A stretch of 64,000 bases of DNA from Trematomus loennbergii (taxonomy: Eukaryota > Chordata > Actinopteri > Perciformes > Nototheniidae). Below the pieces are notes generated by a model. The model was not told the DNA's origin. It saw only the letters and a program-made list of their open reading frames with translations, and did not search any database. Shown one piece after another: positions 46,901-58,900 of this stretch. Both the position numbers and the translations under genes were made by a program. The stretch's first letter is position 1. Each line of letters starts with the position of its first letter. The stretch spans positions 17,678,755 to 17,742,754 of the forward strand of contig JAAOOA010000127.1 of the NCBI GenBank assembly GCA_012861695.1, read 5' to 3'.

Positions 46901-49900
46901 CCCAGCCAGCGTTCCCTTTTTATCTGTTTACCCACTGTCAACTTACTGAACGAGAAAAAACAAACAAAAAACTGATGAATTCATTATCATCCTAGAATTT
47001 GCTCACATACAAAAAAAAGAAACAGTCCCGTTTGAAATACATACCCTCTGACACTCTCTCTAAGACATGTGTGACTTTCTCGGTCTGTAGGATGTGTGCA
47101 TTCAAGTACTTTGTGAAGATTCCAGTACTTTTCCCCCCGTCCTGGACCTCAAAAGCCTCAGCATCTTCACATCTGCATCGGTTAATACAGGAAATGTTAT
47201 TCAAAATAATCAGAGACCAAACTATTTAGTTATTATTTTTAAATAAACATTACTTTCTACAGCATGTTGACTGAATTGAAATAAAAAAAGGTTCTTGAAT
47301 TTGCAATTGAATATGTATTAAACGGCTCGTAAAAAGTACATACGTGGCATAACCATAAACAGTGTTCCCTGTGGGTCCTAAAGGCATAATACCCGAAGGT
47401 ATGCAATCCTGGTTGTACCTGTATAAAGTAAAATACAGTTCAGGGTATTGAAACAATCAAGCTGCATATTATGAATAACATCTAATAATATGTACAGAAT
47501 ATAACAGTTTGTTTAATAATCATTTAAAAAAAAAATGTGAAAATATATGCGTTACTGTCAGTTTGTGAAAACAGAAAGGAAGTACTGCACCTACCATTTT
47601 CTACATGTGTCCAGAAGCATTACACTCAGTGCAGTCTGTTTCTCCTGCATACTGCGCATGACTCTCTGCACACAGACACAGTTTTCAGGTCGGTACGGTT
47701 GTGGAGCATCAACAGCTACCAAGTAATTCCTCCCAGCATGCTCATATCCATGACCCGCATAGTAGAAAAGGCCTGTTGAGAGTGATAAAATATACATCTA
47801 ATTACAGCGGCAAGATCACAAAAATTGTAATCATCATATTTTCCACCTAACATGAAAAAGTTATCTGATTTCAGTACAGTATGATATGTTTGCTTCCGTC
47901 TTTATTTCGTTATTAGCAAGAGAAAGTAGAGAATAGTAACACACAGTATCATTCTGACAAAGCAGTTCTCTTATCCTTATTGGGTGTACAGTTCCCCTTA
48001 ACAATATGACTTGTGCAGCTGTATGCTTTAGTTATTAATAGCTCACATTTTTCATAAGATGAGGGGCCACCTTTCTTTTTTGTTTAACACCGTGGATGTG
48101 ATACACAGAATGTATTTGCCTGATTGTGAATGACCCAATCTCAAAGTGCTTCAGGCATAGAGGACGTGCCATATTTAGCATATGCTGTTACAAATGCCTA
48201 TGCTTGAACCTTATCTGCTCACTCAACCACGAATACGTGTAAAGCAAGATATTGGTACTGTAAACCAAGCGTGACCCATGACGCATGGACAACAAAAGAT
48301 AATAGCCACAGAACAAACCAGAAGAAGTTACAATGTTATATCTCAGATCCAACAAAACGTTTTTTTTTTGTTGCAGAATTTGTCCAAGGATAGAAGGTTC
48401 AATCATGAAACAACAGAAATATGTAGCTAATTTAGAAACAATTTTATGTAGAGACAAATTATAATCACCATAAACTCCTCTGTCAAGGAGCTGAATGAAC
48501 TTTTCTATAGCGGCTAGCATCTCCTCTCTGGTGAGGTCCAGCAGGGAAACCACTCTGAAGCCAAGCTGCTGCAGGAGGTTGGCCAGCTGATGCACATCCA
48601 TGATGGGGGCCATCAAGGCCGGGTGGTGGGAGTAATTCAGGTTGCCAATAAGGAGGGCAACTTTATCAGTGGCTGCAACAAAGATATAAGTTACATTCTA
48701 ATTAAAGCAACGCAACCTAATTCTCATACTGTGATTGTTTTCTATTAAAGCACACTAAAACTAGCGAGGGTTAACACCGAGTTTCTTTCGTTATGCGTAC
48801 CTGTGGTTGCTGAAGTAGGAAGCTGATCCGTTGGCACTAAAGAAGTGTGAAAAAGAGAAGCACAAATCAGTTTCTTCAAACAAAAATCTGATCTTAAGTA
48901 CTATCATTTTTTATCAAGAGTGTACACAAAGGGTATTTTAAAAAAATTGGACGATATTTTGTGATCCATACTCTACACGCCACAACATAAGTCACAAACA
49001 GGAAAAACAATGCAAGAGCTAGTTTCACTTTACACCTCTTTCCTGTTGTGTGTCTAAGGCTCGGATTATGCACTATTTTAAGTCCTACTTCCTTTTTTGT
49101 CTGTAGAAATGGGAAAGTACCTGCTGCATAATGGAAATAACTTCTAAGTACTACATTTATGGAATGGAAGGAATGTTTTCTTCACAGCCTTTTCATGAGA
49201 ACTCGAGGAAGTAAAGTACTTTGCTAAAAAGAAGACTTTAAACTGTGGATAAAAGTTATGACTTACCAATGTCAACATCCACTGGTTCAGTCCATGTCTC
49301 TTGTAGTATGTTAGATATGCAGCACAAGTATGATCCTTTATGTTCGGCTGTTGCATTGTCAATCTGCAGGTATTACAAAAGATTATATTCCTATCATTGT
49401 TTGTCTTTCTGGCATGTAAAATAACTCATCCATAAATTAAAACCTTGGCAAAAATGTCACCAAAGTGCAGTGATTCATACCCAGTGAAATGAACCAGTAA
49501 ATACAGAACAGTGTAAACAATCACTGTCAGCACTGAGCTAAGTAAACACTCCGTTCTTACCTGTAGCGTGCCAGTAGTCTTATCCTGCAGCGGCTGTCCA
49601 TTTCTGTACCACTGATAGTGTGGAGTGGGGATGCCAAAGGCAGCGCAGTGGAGAGTGAGTTTTTTACCATGTCGGACTGTCTGGGGTTTAGGGCTCACAG
49701 CGATGTGTGGCTCGCCTTGCCAGTGAATGGGCAACCCTGATAGAATAAGATAAAAGCAATATGCTTAACACGTATTTACTGCCAACACCCAAGGGCTATG
49801 TTGAAGTATGCAAAATAACGGAAAAAGCACTACACTACTACAATAGAAATTAACATGACAATGGCACAATGCATACCTGATTTATCAATGTCCAACACCT

Positions 49901-50859
49901 TCACTTTCACCCAGTCGCTGAACACGCAGTTACAGAAGTTGTCACTCACTCGGCAGATGTAGAGCTGAGATTTTTTAGCTTGTATGGTCAAGTCTTCCTT
50001 ATTGCCCGCAAACACCTGGAAGTGAAAAGGGAAATTATCATTGTATTATAATTATCAGTACAATAATGTGTTCATCACTTTAATGTTGCAGCTGATAAAG
50101 GTGGAGCTTATCATTTTACTGTACAAACAGCTGAGTAGCTAGTGAATTTAACTTATAATAATAAACTATTTGTTGATTATATCTTGTATTATAAATCTGA
50201 ATCTCAAAATTGCCTAAAGTTATCAAATAAGTTAAGCCTACTGGTGTAAAAAGTTTAAAATGTATAAGAAGTATAAAGTGGTATCTTTGGAAGTTTTTCC
50301 TTGTCTGTTGTGAGGGTCCAAGGACAAAGGGTGTTGTGTTCATATTCTGTATAAACTCATAGTCGACTGAGACACATGTGTGATATTGGGCTGCTATATG
50401 AATACACCTTGATTGATTGATTGATTGATGGTATAACAAAATAAATACTCCATACACACAGATATTATTTGCACATTACATTTACAGTAACAAACGCTAT
50501 TTAACACGCTTGAGTATGGTTGTAAAACCTTAAAAAGGAACGTTTTCATAACCCATACACACAAGCACAGGTGAAGAAGACTACGTACCTCTTCATCATC
50601 TTCAGTGAACCACTGGTAGAGCAGGATTCCTTTGCCCTCAGCACGGACTCTTAGGGTCACCTTATGTTCCGCAGGTAAACACACAGAGAAAGGGTGCCGC
50701 ACTATGAACAGTTCTGTAACAAATCAAGGGAAAATCTCATTAACATGAAATCCAACTGTGTTGTCACTATTATTTTTAAAAAGTCAAACCATTGCTGTGG
50801 TAAAAACACAACATACCGCTGATCATTATTCGACGGGATTTGGTACGGGATCCAGTCAT
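43921..50859 (-). CDS. MALT1-family paracaspase (PCASP2/PCASP3-type paralog), 14 coding exons
   Basis: Coding exons in transcript order: 50817-50859, 50589-50713, 49877-50015, 49561-49736, 49267-49363, 48801-48836, 48469-48672, 47595-47772, 47344-47418, 47045-47172, 45739-45888, 45016-45170, 44372-44479, 43921-44244. All junctions are GT-AG and in phase, giving 645 residues. Domains: two Ig domains (about 15-195, YQWF and HYQWYRNG motifs), a caspase-like domain from about 206 (DKVALLIGNLNY), catalytic His281 in YYAGHGYE and Cys330 in LLDTCRK, 49 residues apart as in human MALT1, and an Ig3-like region about 455-565. The start is fixed by an in-frame TAA 21 bases upstream, so no MALT1 death domain precedes it. 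MALT1 proteins act in CARD/BCL10 complexes as scaffold and protease in NF-kB signalling. Adjacency to alpk3 rather than alpk2 favours a paralog over MALT1 itself; which paralog is unresolved. Confidence 0.9.
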
Positions 50860-52999
50860 CAGTGCATTTTCTTCTTCTTATAACAGACTGTAGGAAGTTG
50901 AGTCAAAGTTTAAATTGAGTTAGTTCCCAGATCGAAAAACAACGAAATGACAAGAATATAAGGAAACGGCTTTAAAAGAGAAGTTATAAGGGCATTAAAA
51001 GTCTAGCATCAGCCCATAACTTCTCTTTTCTATCGCAATTAGCAACTGTAGTCACAACACCGTATCAGATAGAAATGTCCATAATCAACCAATAAGGATG
51101 TAAGTGTAGCTATACCTGCTGTAGCCATGTACCAGTGGGTCAGCTGTCAGTAAGTGTATGTTTTCCTGCCGTGAAACCTCATAACTTCACTTGCAGCTAA
51201 AAAAATAACTTCCCTTTACCGGAACGAGACAGCATGCACACATATTACCGACAAGCCTATAATACCGGGGCATCTCAAAGAACATGATATGTCTGTCACC
51301 TTTGTTTTACTGACAAAATGGAGATTTATTTTGATTTGAAAATGAATATGTGCTTTTAGTTGAAATGTTTGAAGCAGACGAACTCTACGCCGGTTAAATT
51401 GATGGGAATCATTTCAGGGGATATGCAGGTGGAGACACTTTTACAGACATTACGGTAACAAGAAATCTGGCCCCTTTTCAGGTGTTGTAAAATGACAGAG
51501 ATTGAGTTTAGGGACATACTGGACACTCACAATGTGATAGAGAAAATATGGAGTGATCTTTACCATTTTTTTAAAGCATCTAAATTAAATATATTCAAAT
51601 AGTATGCCAACTAATGTTTTATTTGTACATTTATTGTAATTGTTGTATAATGAATTACTATATTCTGTATAATATGCTGATATTATGATAAGCATCTCCT
51701 TTACAACTATTGTATTAGGCCTTTTCACATAAGTCTGTTAGGTTTAAATATAATATATGTAATAATATGTTTGCCTACTTGAGTTAGGTTTTTTTATGTT
51801 TAGTTTGTTAAAGCTACATTTGTATTTCCTTTTATCAGGAACATCTTAAATCTCGTTTTCAAGTGTTTCTTGGCCAAGATAGAATAGTGAGTTGAAAAAC
51901 AAAACAATATTAGATACAATATAATTATACAATTATAAATACAATAGGTTTCATCAATAACAAATTCAATATTAAGTAAAACAACTCAAAATATATCTAA
52001 AACAATAAAAACACTATAACTAACACATCAAATAGCTATACGTTGTTAAATACAATTATGTAATTTGTCAGCTGACCCTGTTTTTCACAAATTGATGTGA
52101 AACATGAGCAGCAGGTCTCCATGTTTTGACCATGTGTTGCAATACAAGGTGAGGGGGCTGTCCTTATGCAACTATTGGGCAAATCAGGACATAGAGCATT
52201 TTGTTTTCACAAGCTACCGACACAGACATGTTTTGTAAGTCCACATCCACTGCAGTGTCTCAAGATGGGACACCCTTTTTCCAACCTAATTAGATTAATC
52301 AAAACAAAGCAGGGACAATTTATTGTACAACCCTTGTTGATATAACATTTTGGGGTATTTGCTCTGGTCTAAATGGTTAGCTTTTACTTTAATTTCAGTT
52401 AGGTTTTTCGACTTCTGTCTATAGTCTAGTTTTGGAAAAACGTATGTGCTCTTGCAACTATTTGTAGGGCTGCTATAAATAGGGCCCTGCTGGCAACACA
52501 TGCGTCTATGATAGGCAGTTACAGAGACTTTCTTCACAGACTGTGGCTCCAAAGCAACATTGACAACAAGTAAGTTGGACATTTTACCTAGTTTTGGGGT
52601 GACCAAGAAACACCTGAATTGTATTCCTAACACGTACAAGTCAATAGCATGTCTTTGGTTTGTGATTGACCACTTACAGCCCTTCCACAGTCTGATAGCC
52701 GGTCCTATTTATAACTTGCTCCAATGCAGTACTTTGCTTGGTCAGAAAGGACAGGCATTGAGTCTGAACGGTGTGTTTGCTGAACAAATTAACCTCATAC
52801 TATATTTCATTAACTTCCAAGAGATTCTGGTACCATTCTGAACAGTTTCTTTTTCTTCTTCTCCAGGGGCTTCTACATGGATAACACCATTACATTTGTG
52901 CCTTGAACACAGACAAAACTTGGACGTGAACGCAGAGCAGTTCTGTGGTACTGTGGGTGATACATTTCCCTCGGATTTTGCCTTTTGCTTCAGTGGACG
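50860..52999. promoter_or_regulatory. divergent intergenic region, paracaspase / alpk3
   Basis: The 2.1-kb gap between the two start codons holds both promoters. Near the paracaspase are untranslated leader sequence and, at about 50870-50900, the in-frame upstream stop. Near alpk3, CTATAAATAGGGCC at about 52474-52487 is a good TATA-type sequence on the plus strand. It could start a transcript whose leader is spliced at a CTCCAG before 52866. A TATA promoter fits a striated-muscle gene such as alpk3, but this is inference. Confidence 0.45.
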
Positions 53000-55900
53000 A
53001 TGACTTCCAGAAGACCAATGGCCCGCTCTGTCTCTGGCAATGGGAGGACAAGCAGCTTCAGTGAAGAGGAGGGCAGCTCTTCCAATGGCCGCTCGGAAAG
53101 CCGCAATCCTTACCTCTCGAACGTTAGGCCTGAAAACAGGTAGACAGCCTCATCTATAATCTATATTTATGTAGAGGATGTTTTGTCTAAATGATCAAAT
53201 AAATGATATGTGTTTCTGTTTTAAATCCATGAGAATAGAAGTGCTCCTTTTGTTAAAGAAGAGGGCCATTATTAAACTATTTCATGTAGGTGGGTTATAC
53301 ACAGAACTCAAGCACTGACATCCCTTCATTTGCCTTCTCTCTGAATAGCTATTCAAGGTATTCTCACTACAGGTCACCGAGGTAATCCATACTTTAAAAA
53401 CATTCCTCCCAACTAACATCTTAACCACAAAAAACGGTTTACCCCAAGAATGAAACCTACACGTTTGAACTGTAATGTAAGTGTCCGGTTTGTCCAGTGT
53501 TGCGTTGATAAACATCGTTCTAAATGTTGGATTGACAACCAATGTTTGCTTGACCTCTCACAAGTCTTTGTCACTCCTTTACATTCTCGTCACTACCAGA
53601 AATCTGCATTAACATCCTTTTTTCCCTAATTAAGCAAGTTATTGGAATGTACTGCACAGAGGTGAAGACGTCCCTGTTATAATGCTGTATAAGTGTCAAA
53701 CTGTCTATGATTTAAAAGCAATACATTGACTCTCTAATGCATTAGTGTTTGCTTCCAGGAGCACTTTGTGCAGCGTCATGGCTCAGCTGACCGAGGACAT
53801 ACAGCCGTCCTTTGAGTCCACCTTGAAATCGAAGGCAGTTTCAGAAAACTGCAATGTGAAGTTTTCCTGTGTGGTATCAGGTACGTGTGTGTTCACTTGC
53901 ATGGCTTAGTGTGGGATTTGTTGGAGTAACGGAAACATTTCTGTATGTTCACTAAGAAAGGGTTTACTGTTGATTGCAGAAAATAACTGTTTTATTCTTC
54001 CTGAACGGCTCTTTAAACACAACAGCCAATATCATGTTCAAGCTTTTCTTTCCGGATGTTGTGTTTTTAGCTTCAGGCAGATACTGTAGGATGGGTGGGC
54101 CTGTATAACAGCAGCAGCTGTTCCTGCAGTTGACACATCATAAACATGATTCATAGCCTAAAAACATGTTCGTGCCAAAGCTTCTATACTGTACATTATG
54201 TTTACTACCCATGTCTTTAGGTTACCCAGCTCCAGAACTGAAATGGTATAAGGATGATATGGAAATGGACCGGTACTGTGGACTCCCAAAATATGAAATT
54301 CATCGTAATGGAAAAATCCACACCCTCCATATTTACAAGTATGTAACGTAACCTTGTAAATTATTAGAAATTCAGCTTCTCATTTGTTTACTTATTGGTT
54401 TAATTGTTACATCGTTGGCTTACCTATACTATGAGATTGATAAATGTGTCTGTTTTCAGAAGCACATTGGATGATGCAGCCATCTATCAGGTTTCAGCTA
54501 GCAATAGCAAAGGTATTGTCTCCTGCTCTGGAGTTTTGGAGGTCGGCACCATGAATGAGTACAAGATCCACCAGAGGTTCTTTGACAAGCTGAAGCAGAA
54601 AGCAGAAAAGAAGAAGAGCGAACTAGAGGGAAACACTAAGAAGGGGGGTAAAGAAAACGTTGAGAAAGAGAGACCGCAAATTAGCCCAGAGCGTCCTCCA
54701 AGGAAGAGGCATGTCCCCCCACTGGAGAGGAGGCCGGCGGTCAAGGAGCCTGAGGCTGAGGAACAACTGGGAGCTGCTGCAGAACCTAATGGACCTGTGG
54801 CATCCCAAGTCCTGGAGAAGAAGATATCTCCACCTGAGGAAATCTTGGCCAAAAAGAAAATAAAGATCACAAATGGTGTAGATGCTGAGGTTAACAGCAG
54901 CTGCAGCAGAACCACCAATATGATGGGTATTGGAGGAGAAAACTGTTATGATGGAGGAATTGGTTTGGCACAATTCCTGGCAGAGACTCTCCAGGCCTCA
55001 GAGGAGAAACAGAACTCATCCAAAGGGGAAACCCCTGAAGAGATGGATATACCTATTGTAAGTGTCAGTAAAGAGAGCGAACAAGAGATGATGCAAACAT
55101 TGAGGGAAAAACAAGAAAAAGAGGAAGATTATGTAAGGGAGAAAAATAGAGCGGCGGAACTGGCCACAGAGAGGGACAAAGAAAGGGAAAGACTGTTGGA
55201 GATGTCTCATACACTACCAAACACAAAACATGGTTCACATGCCAGACATCCCAACAAGACTCATAAGGATCAGGACCATCACAACATACAGGCTTCCTTA
55301 ACCTCTGTTCTTCACTCAGTCAAAGATTTCTTCTTTGGTAAGACCAAAAAGGACTCTCATGATCACATTGAGAACAAGGAAGGGGAGCTCAACCCTTCTC
55401 CTGTTTCAACGCCACCATCATTTCGGCTGCAAACAGAGCAGAACCAAGTGGGCAAGTCTCTCCAAGAGGACGTTGTGCCTATGGAAATGGATCAACCAAA
55501 GGAGCCTTCTAAATCTGTGGATATAGAACAACAGTCAGCGTCACTGAAGCCACATGAACATAAGCATGAAGCCAGTGTCCAACACACAGTCCATCCACCA
55601 GAACATAAGATACCACCTGAGAGCATAGACCAGCCCAGGGGGGAGAGTGTGAACGCAGAGGACAGTCCTGTGGAGGTCATGGAGGTGTCTGTGGGGCCAG
55701 AGATCATTGGTCCAGGTGGAGAAATGTCATTATCTGGGCTTCAAGTTCTCACTGAGGTACGTACTGTACAGAGGTCTTGGAGGACAGCTGGCTGCCACTT
55801 GAGTGTTATATATAGGCTGCATTTGTGTGACAAGATCAAACAAGATGAGCTACTTCAGGGCTGAACCCTGAACTATGTCAACTATGACACAGTTTAGGAT

Positions 55901-58900
55901 TTGAACTGCTGCTAGCATATGATGACTTGTTGTTATGTTATATGCGTGAGTAAGTGTGAGACAATCAGGAAATGCAGCTGCTATAAATCATGTGGTTGAA
56001 CATCATCAGTGTTCAACCACAGGGGGAGTGAGTCGTACTGTGAGGCTGTGGTTTTACTGCATCTATATCACTCAAGAGTGACAAGCCCAACAAGATACAG
56101 TAGTGTGTGAGAAATAGGGAACTATAAGAACCGAGCAACTTGCACTGGATATGTTTGTGGGTGGGGGATGTTGTGGATTTACATTCACTGTAAGATAGGA
56201 TGGCGAATATCTTAATATGTTGGCTGCAATGAGTGGGACAGTAGTGCGTCAGAGATCATGATGAAACTGAATGTCAGAAGGGGTTCTCACGTTTCAAACA
56301 GGCCTTTGCATGACAGAGGGTCTGGCTGAGCGGGAGCAGAGCGGCAGGTCTCTGCATGAAAGAAGGACCTCGTCACATTGGACACATTCCTCACCGCCGC
56401 CCCGTAACTTAAAATAAACCTCTTCCTCGTCTACAGAAGAAGCAGGAAGGCAGCACTTCTGTCATCTCGGGGGTCAGCTTAAATAATTGTTTCATGAATG
56501 TCATGTGTGACAGTCATGCTATGATTAACACCCATACAGTAAAAATACTGAATGGGGTACTTTCCACTTTTGCATTACATTGATCTAGCTCAGTTTGATC
56601 TTAATCTGCTAATACATGACCAGATCTTCCCAGATTTTAAACAAAGATATGCAAAAAAAGCTTCTCAGATTTTACCTGAAACTATTAGACGACCTTTTGA
56701 ACAATCTCTGTTGATCCTAGAGGGACACTAGCTTTTGAAAAACAGTTGCCAACATACAATAGCTTTTGTTGTACATACATGATAAATCACTCAAATGTAT
56801 TACATTTTCCTTATTGCAGAATAAGAAAGTTATGAAGACATTTTTTATTACGATAATTTATAAATGTTCATGTGGTTATTTAAATCCATCAAATCAAAAT
56901 GTTCCTTAAAGTTAGATTTTTGTATTACTGATGTTTGTATGTAAAGGTATTCGGAGTTAACCTACAGTATTGCTTTGTACCGTGAACCAGCAGATGAATG
57001 GAATAGGCCATTCACATAAAATGTTGTCGTGCACAATGACATGTGGAAGAGGAAACAGAAGTCTATGTTTAAACGTTGTGAATCTGTTGAGTTCACGTTT
57101 GTTCGTAATTTGGAACAACAATTGTACATTTCTAGGACGGCCGCATTTACTATCTGACGTCATGGATTACTTGTATGAGGAAGTCAAGTGCTTTGTCTGA
57201 ACAGTGTTTTTTCTCACATTGGTGAGACATTATGTTTACACACGGAGGTGTGCTTCATTTTTAGACTGAATATGACACCAGTTCCCTTCCATCGAAAGCA
57301 GCAACTTCTTTTTTTATTAGTTCTCACTGCTGGCCAAACATGTTGTCACGTGGCGCAGGTGGCTTCATTACTCTTCTGCATTTATTGTAATGGTATGAAG
57401 AGCAAAAAAAGGGGCAGTAAGGGGAAAAACAAAACTACAGCTTGAAGCTTTATTCATACATCTTCTCTTAATGCTATCCACACTTAAAGAAGTATGTTAA
57501 GTTTGATTGGTTACCTCAACAGCTTGATGATGACAACAGATGTATAGATCATGCATGTTATGACATGTCTTTTGTCAAGATACTTGACAAGCAAGTTATT
57601 TGTGTAAACACCACGTGTTTCAACATAGAAGACAAAGCACAGAAACACTTTCAAGCTCAGTGTAATTGTTTTATTCAAAGACATAACATTTTTACATCAT
57701 ATAAAAATCAATAATTGAAAGTTAGAATAAATTGTCAGCTAAATTCAGACAATCTTTAACTAAAAAAAATATCATCCCTAATTGTTAAAAAACATTTAAT
57801 TGGACCCTTGCATGTAAACACTTTGTTTCAGCCATCTTGCACGTGACATGAGGTAAAGAAGGGCCTAATAATAAACTGACATGTCATACAAGACAAGAAT
57901 ATCTTGACTTAACTGGAGTTGTTCCGCATTTTTTGTTGAACAATTTATTGTTAACTATCAACTTGTAATGAATCAACTGATTCACACACTGATCTCCTCT
58001 GTTGGGGAACGTAACTCTGCATTGCAATATCATGTTTGCCAGAATATGTCACTGTTAATGCTTTTGTTAATTGATGGTAGAGAAACATTTCTCAGTCTAA
58101 AAGTGTCACAGTGTCAAAGGTCACTGCAGTAAGTCTTCTTTAACAAGCGTCTTACAAATACCTATCACTTTTTTTCAGTAGGTTCTGTGGTCTCTATGCC
58201 ACTAACAAATGTTACATGCATGCATAGGAAGTACCAGCAGTGTGAGGCATGTGTGTTTCATCGAGTTCATTCCAACAGACAAACACTGCCATAGCTGCAA
58301 ATGCCCTGAAGTACTAAAATTATTTTTTGTTTCCTTTATCAGGCTGAAGAAAAATATTCTCAGATAGTATCAGCTATCAAAGAGGACTTCGTTCACCAGC
58401 AGGAGCCAGATCACCTGGTAGTTTCACCTCAACCGTATCAACGTGCTTCAAGAGAAGAGTCCTCACTTAGCGATAAACCAACTATTTTGCTACAGACCCA
58501 CAGCCCTTACGAACAGGAACGTTCCCCCGTTCCCCCTGTCAATGTTATCTCAGAGTCAAACAGCCAATGCCTTGGAGAAGCACCCTGTGAAACGTTACAG
58601 GAAGTGAAGATAAGCAGTGCAAAGATGGGCACAGAACCTGACACAGGGGAGGGCCATTCCTCCAATAAGTCATGTGAGGATGAGAAAACTGAAGTGAAAT
58701 CAAACAAACAGCCTTGCTCGGATATAAACAGATCTGAGATTACCAAATTAAGAACAGGTTCACTGGAAGAGAGAATAGAGCCATGTCAATCTGAATCACC
58801 AGGTCAGGTGCTTTCACCTCTCCCTTCTGTGGCTACAGACAGTGTAGAGAAAGATAATGTTAAAGAACAGACAGAATGTACTTCACTTATTCAGGAAATG

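Noticed and set aside
54487..54973. Antisense frames of 116-143 codons opposite the large alpk3 exon
   Set aside because: They are shadows of a Glu/Lys-rich coding exon; the translation is Ser/Phe/Leu-rich with no domain.
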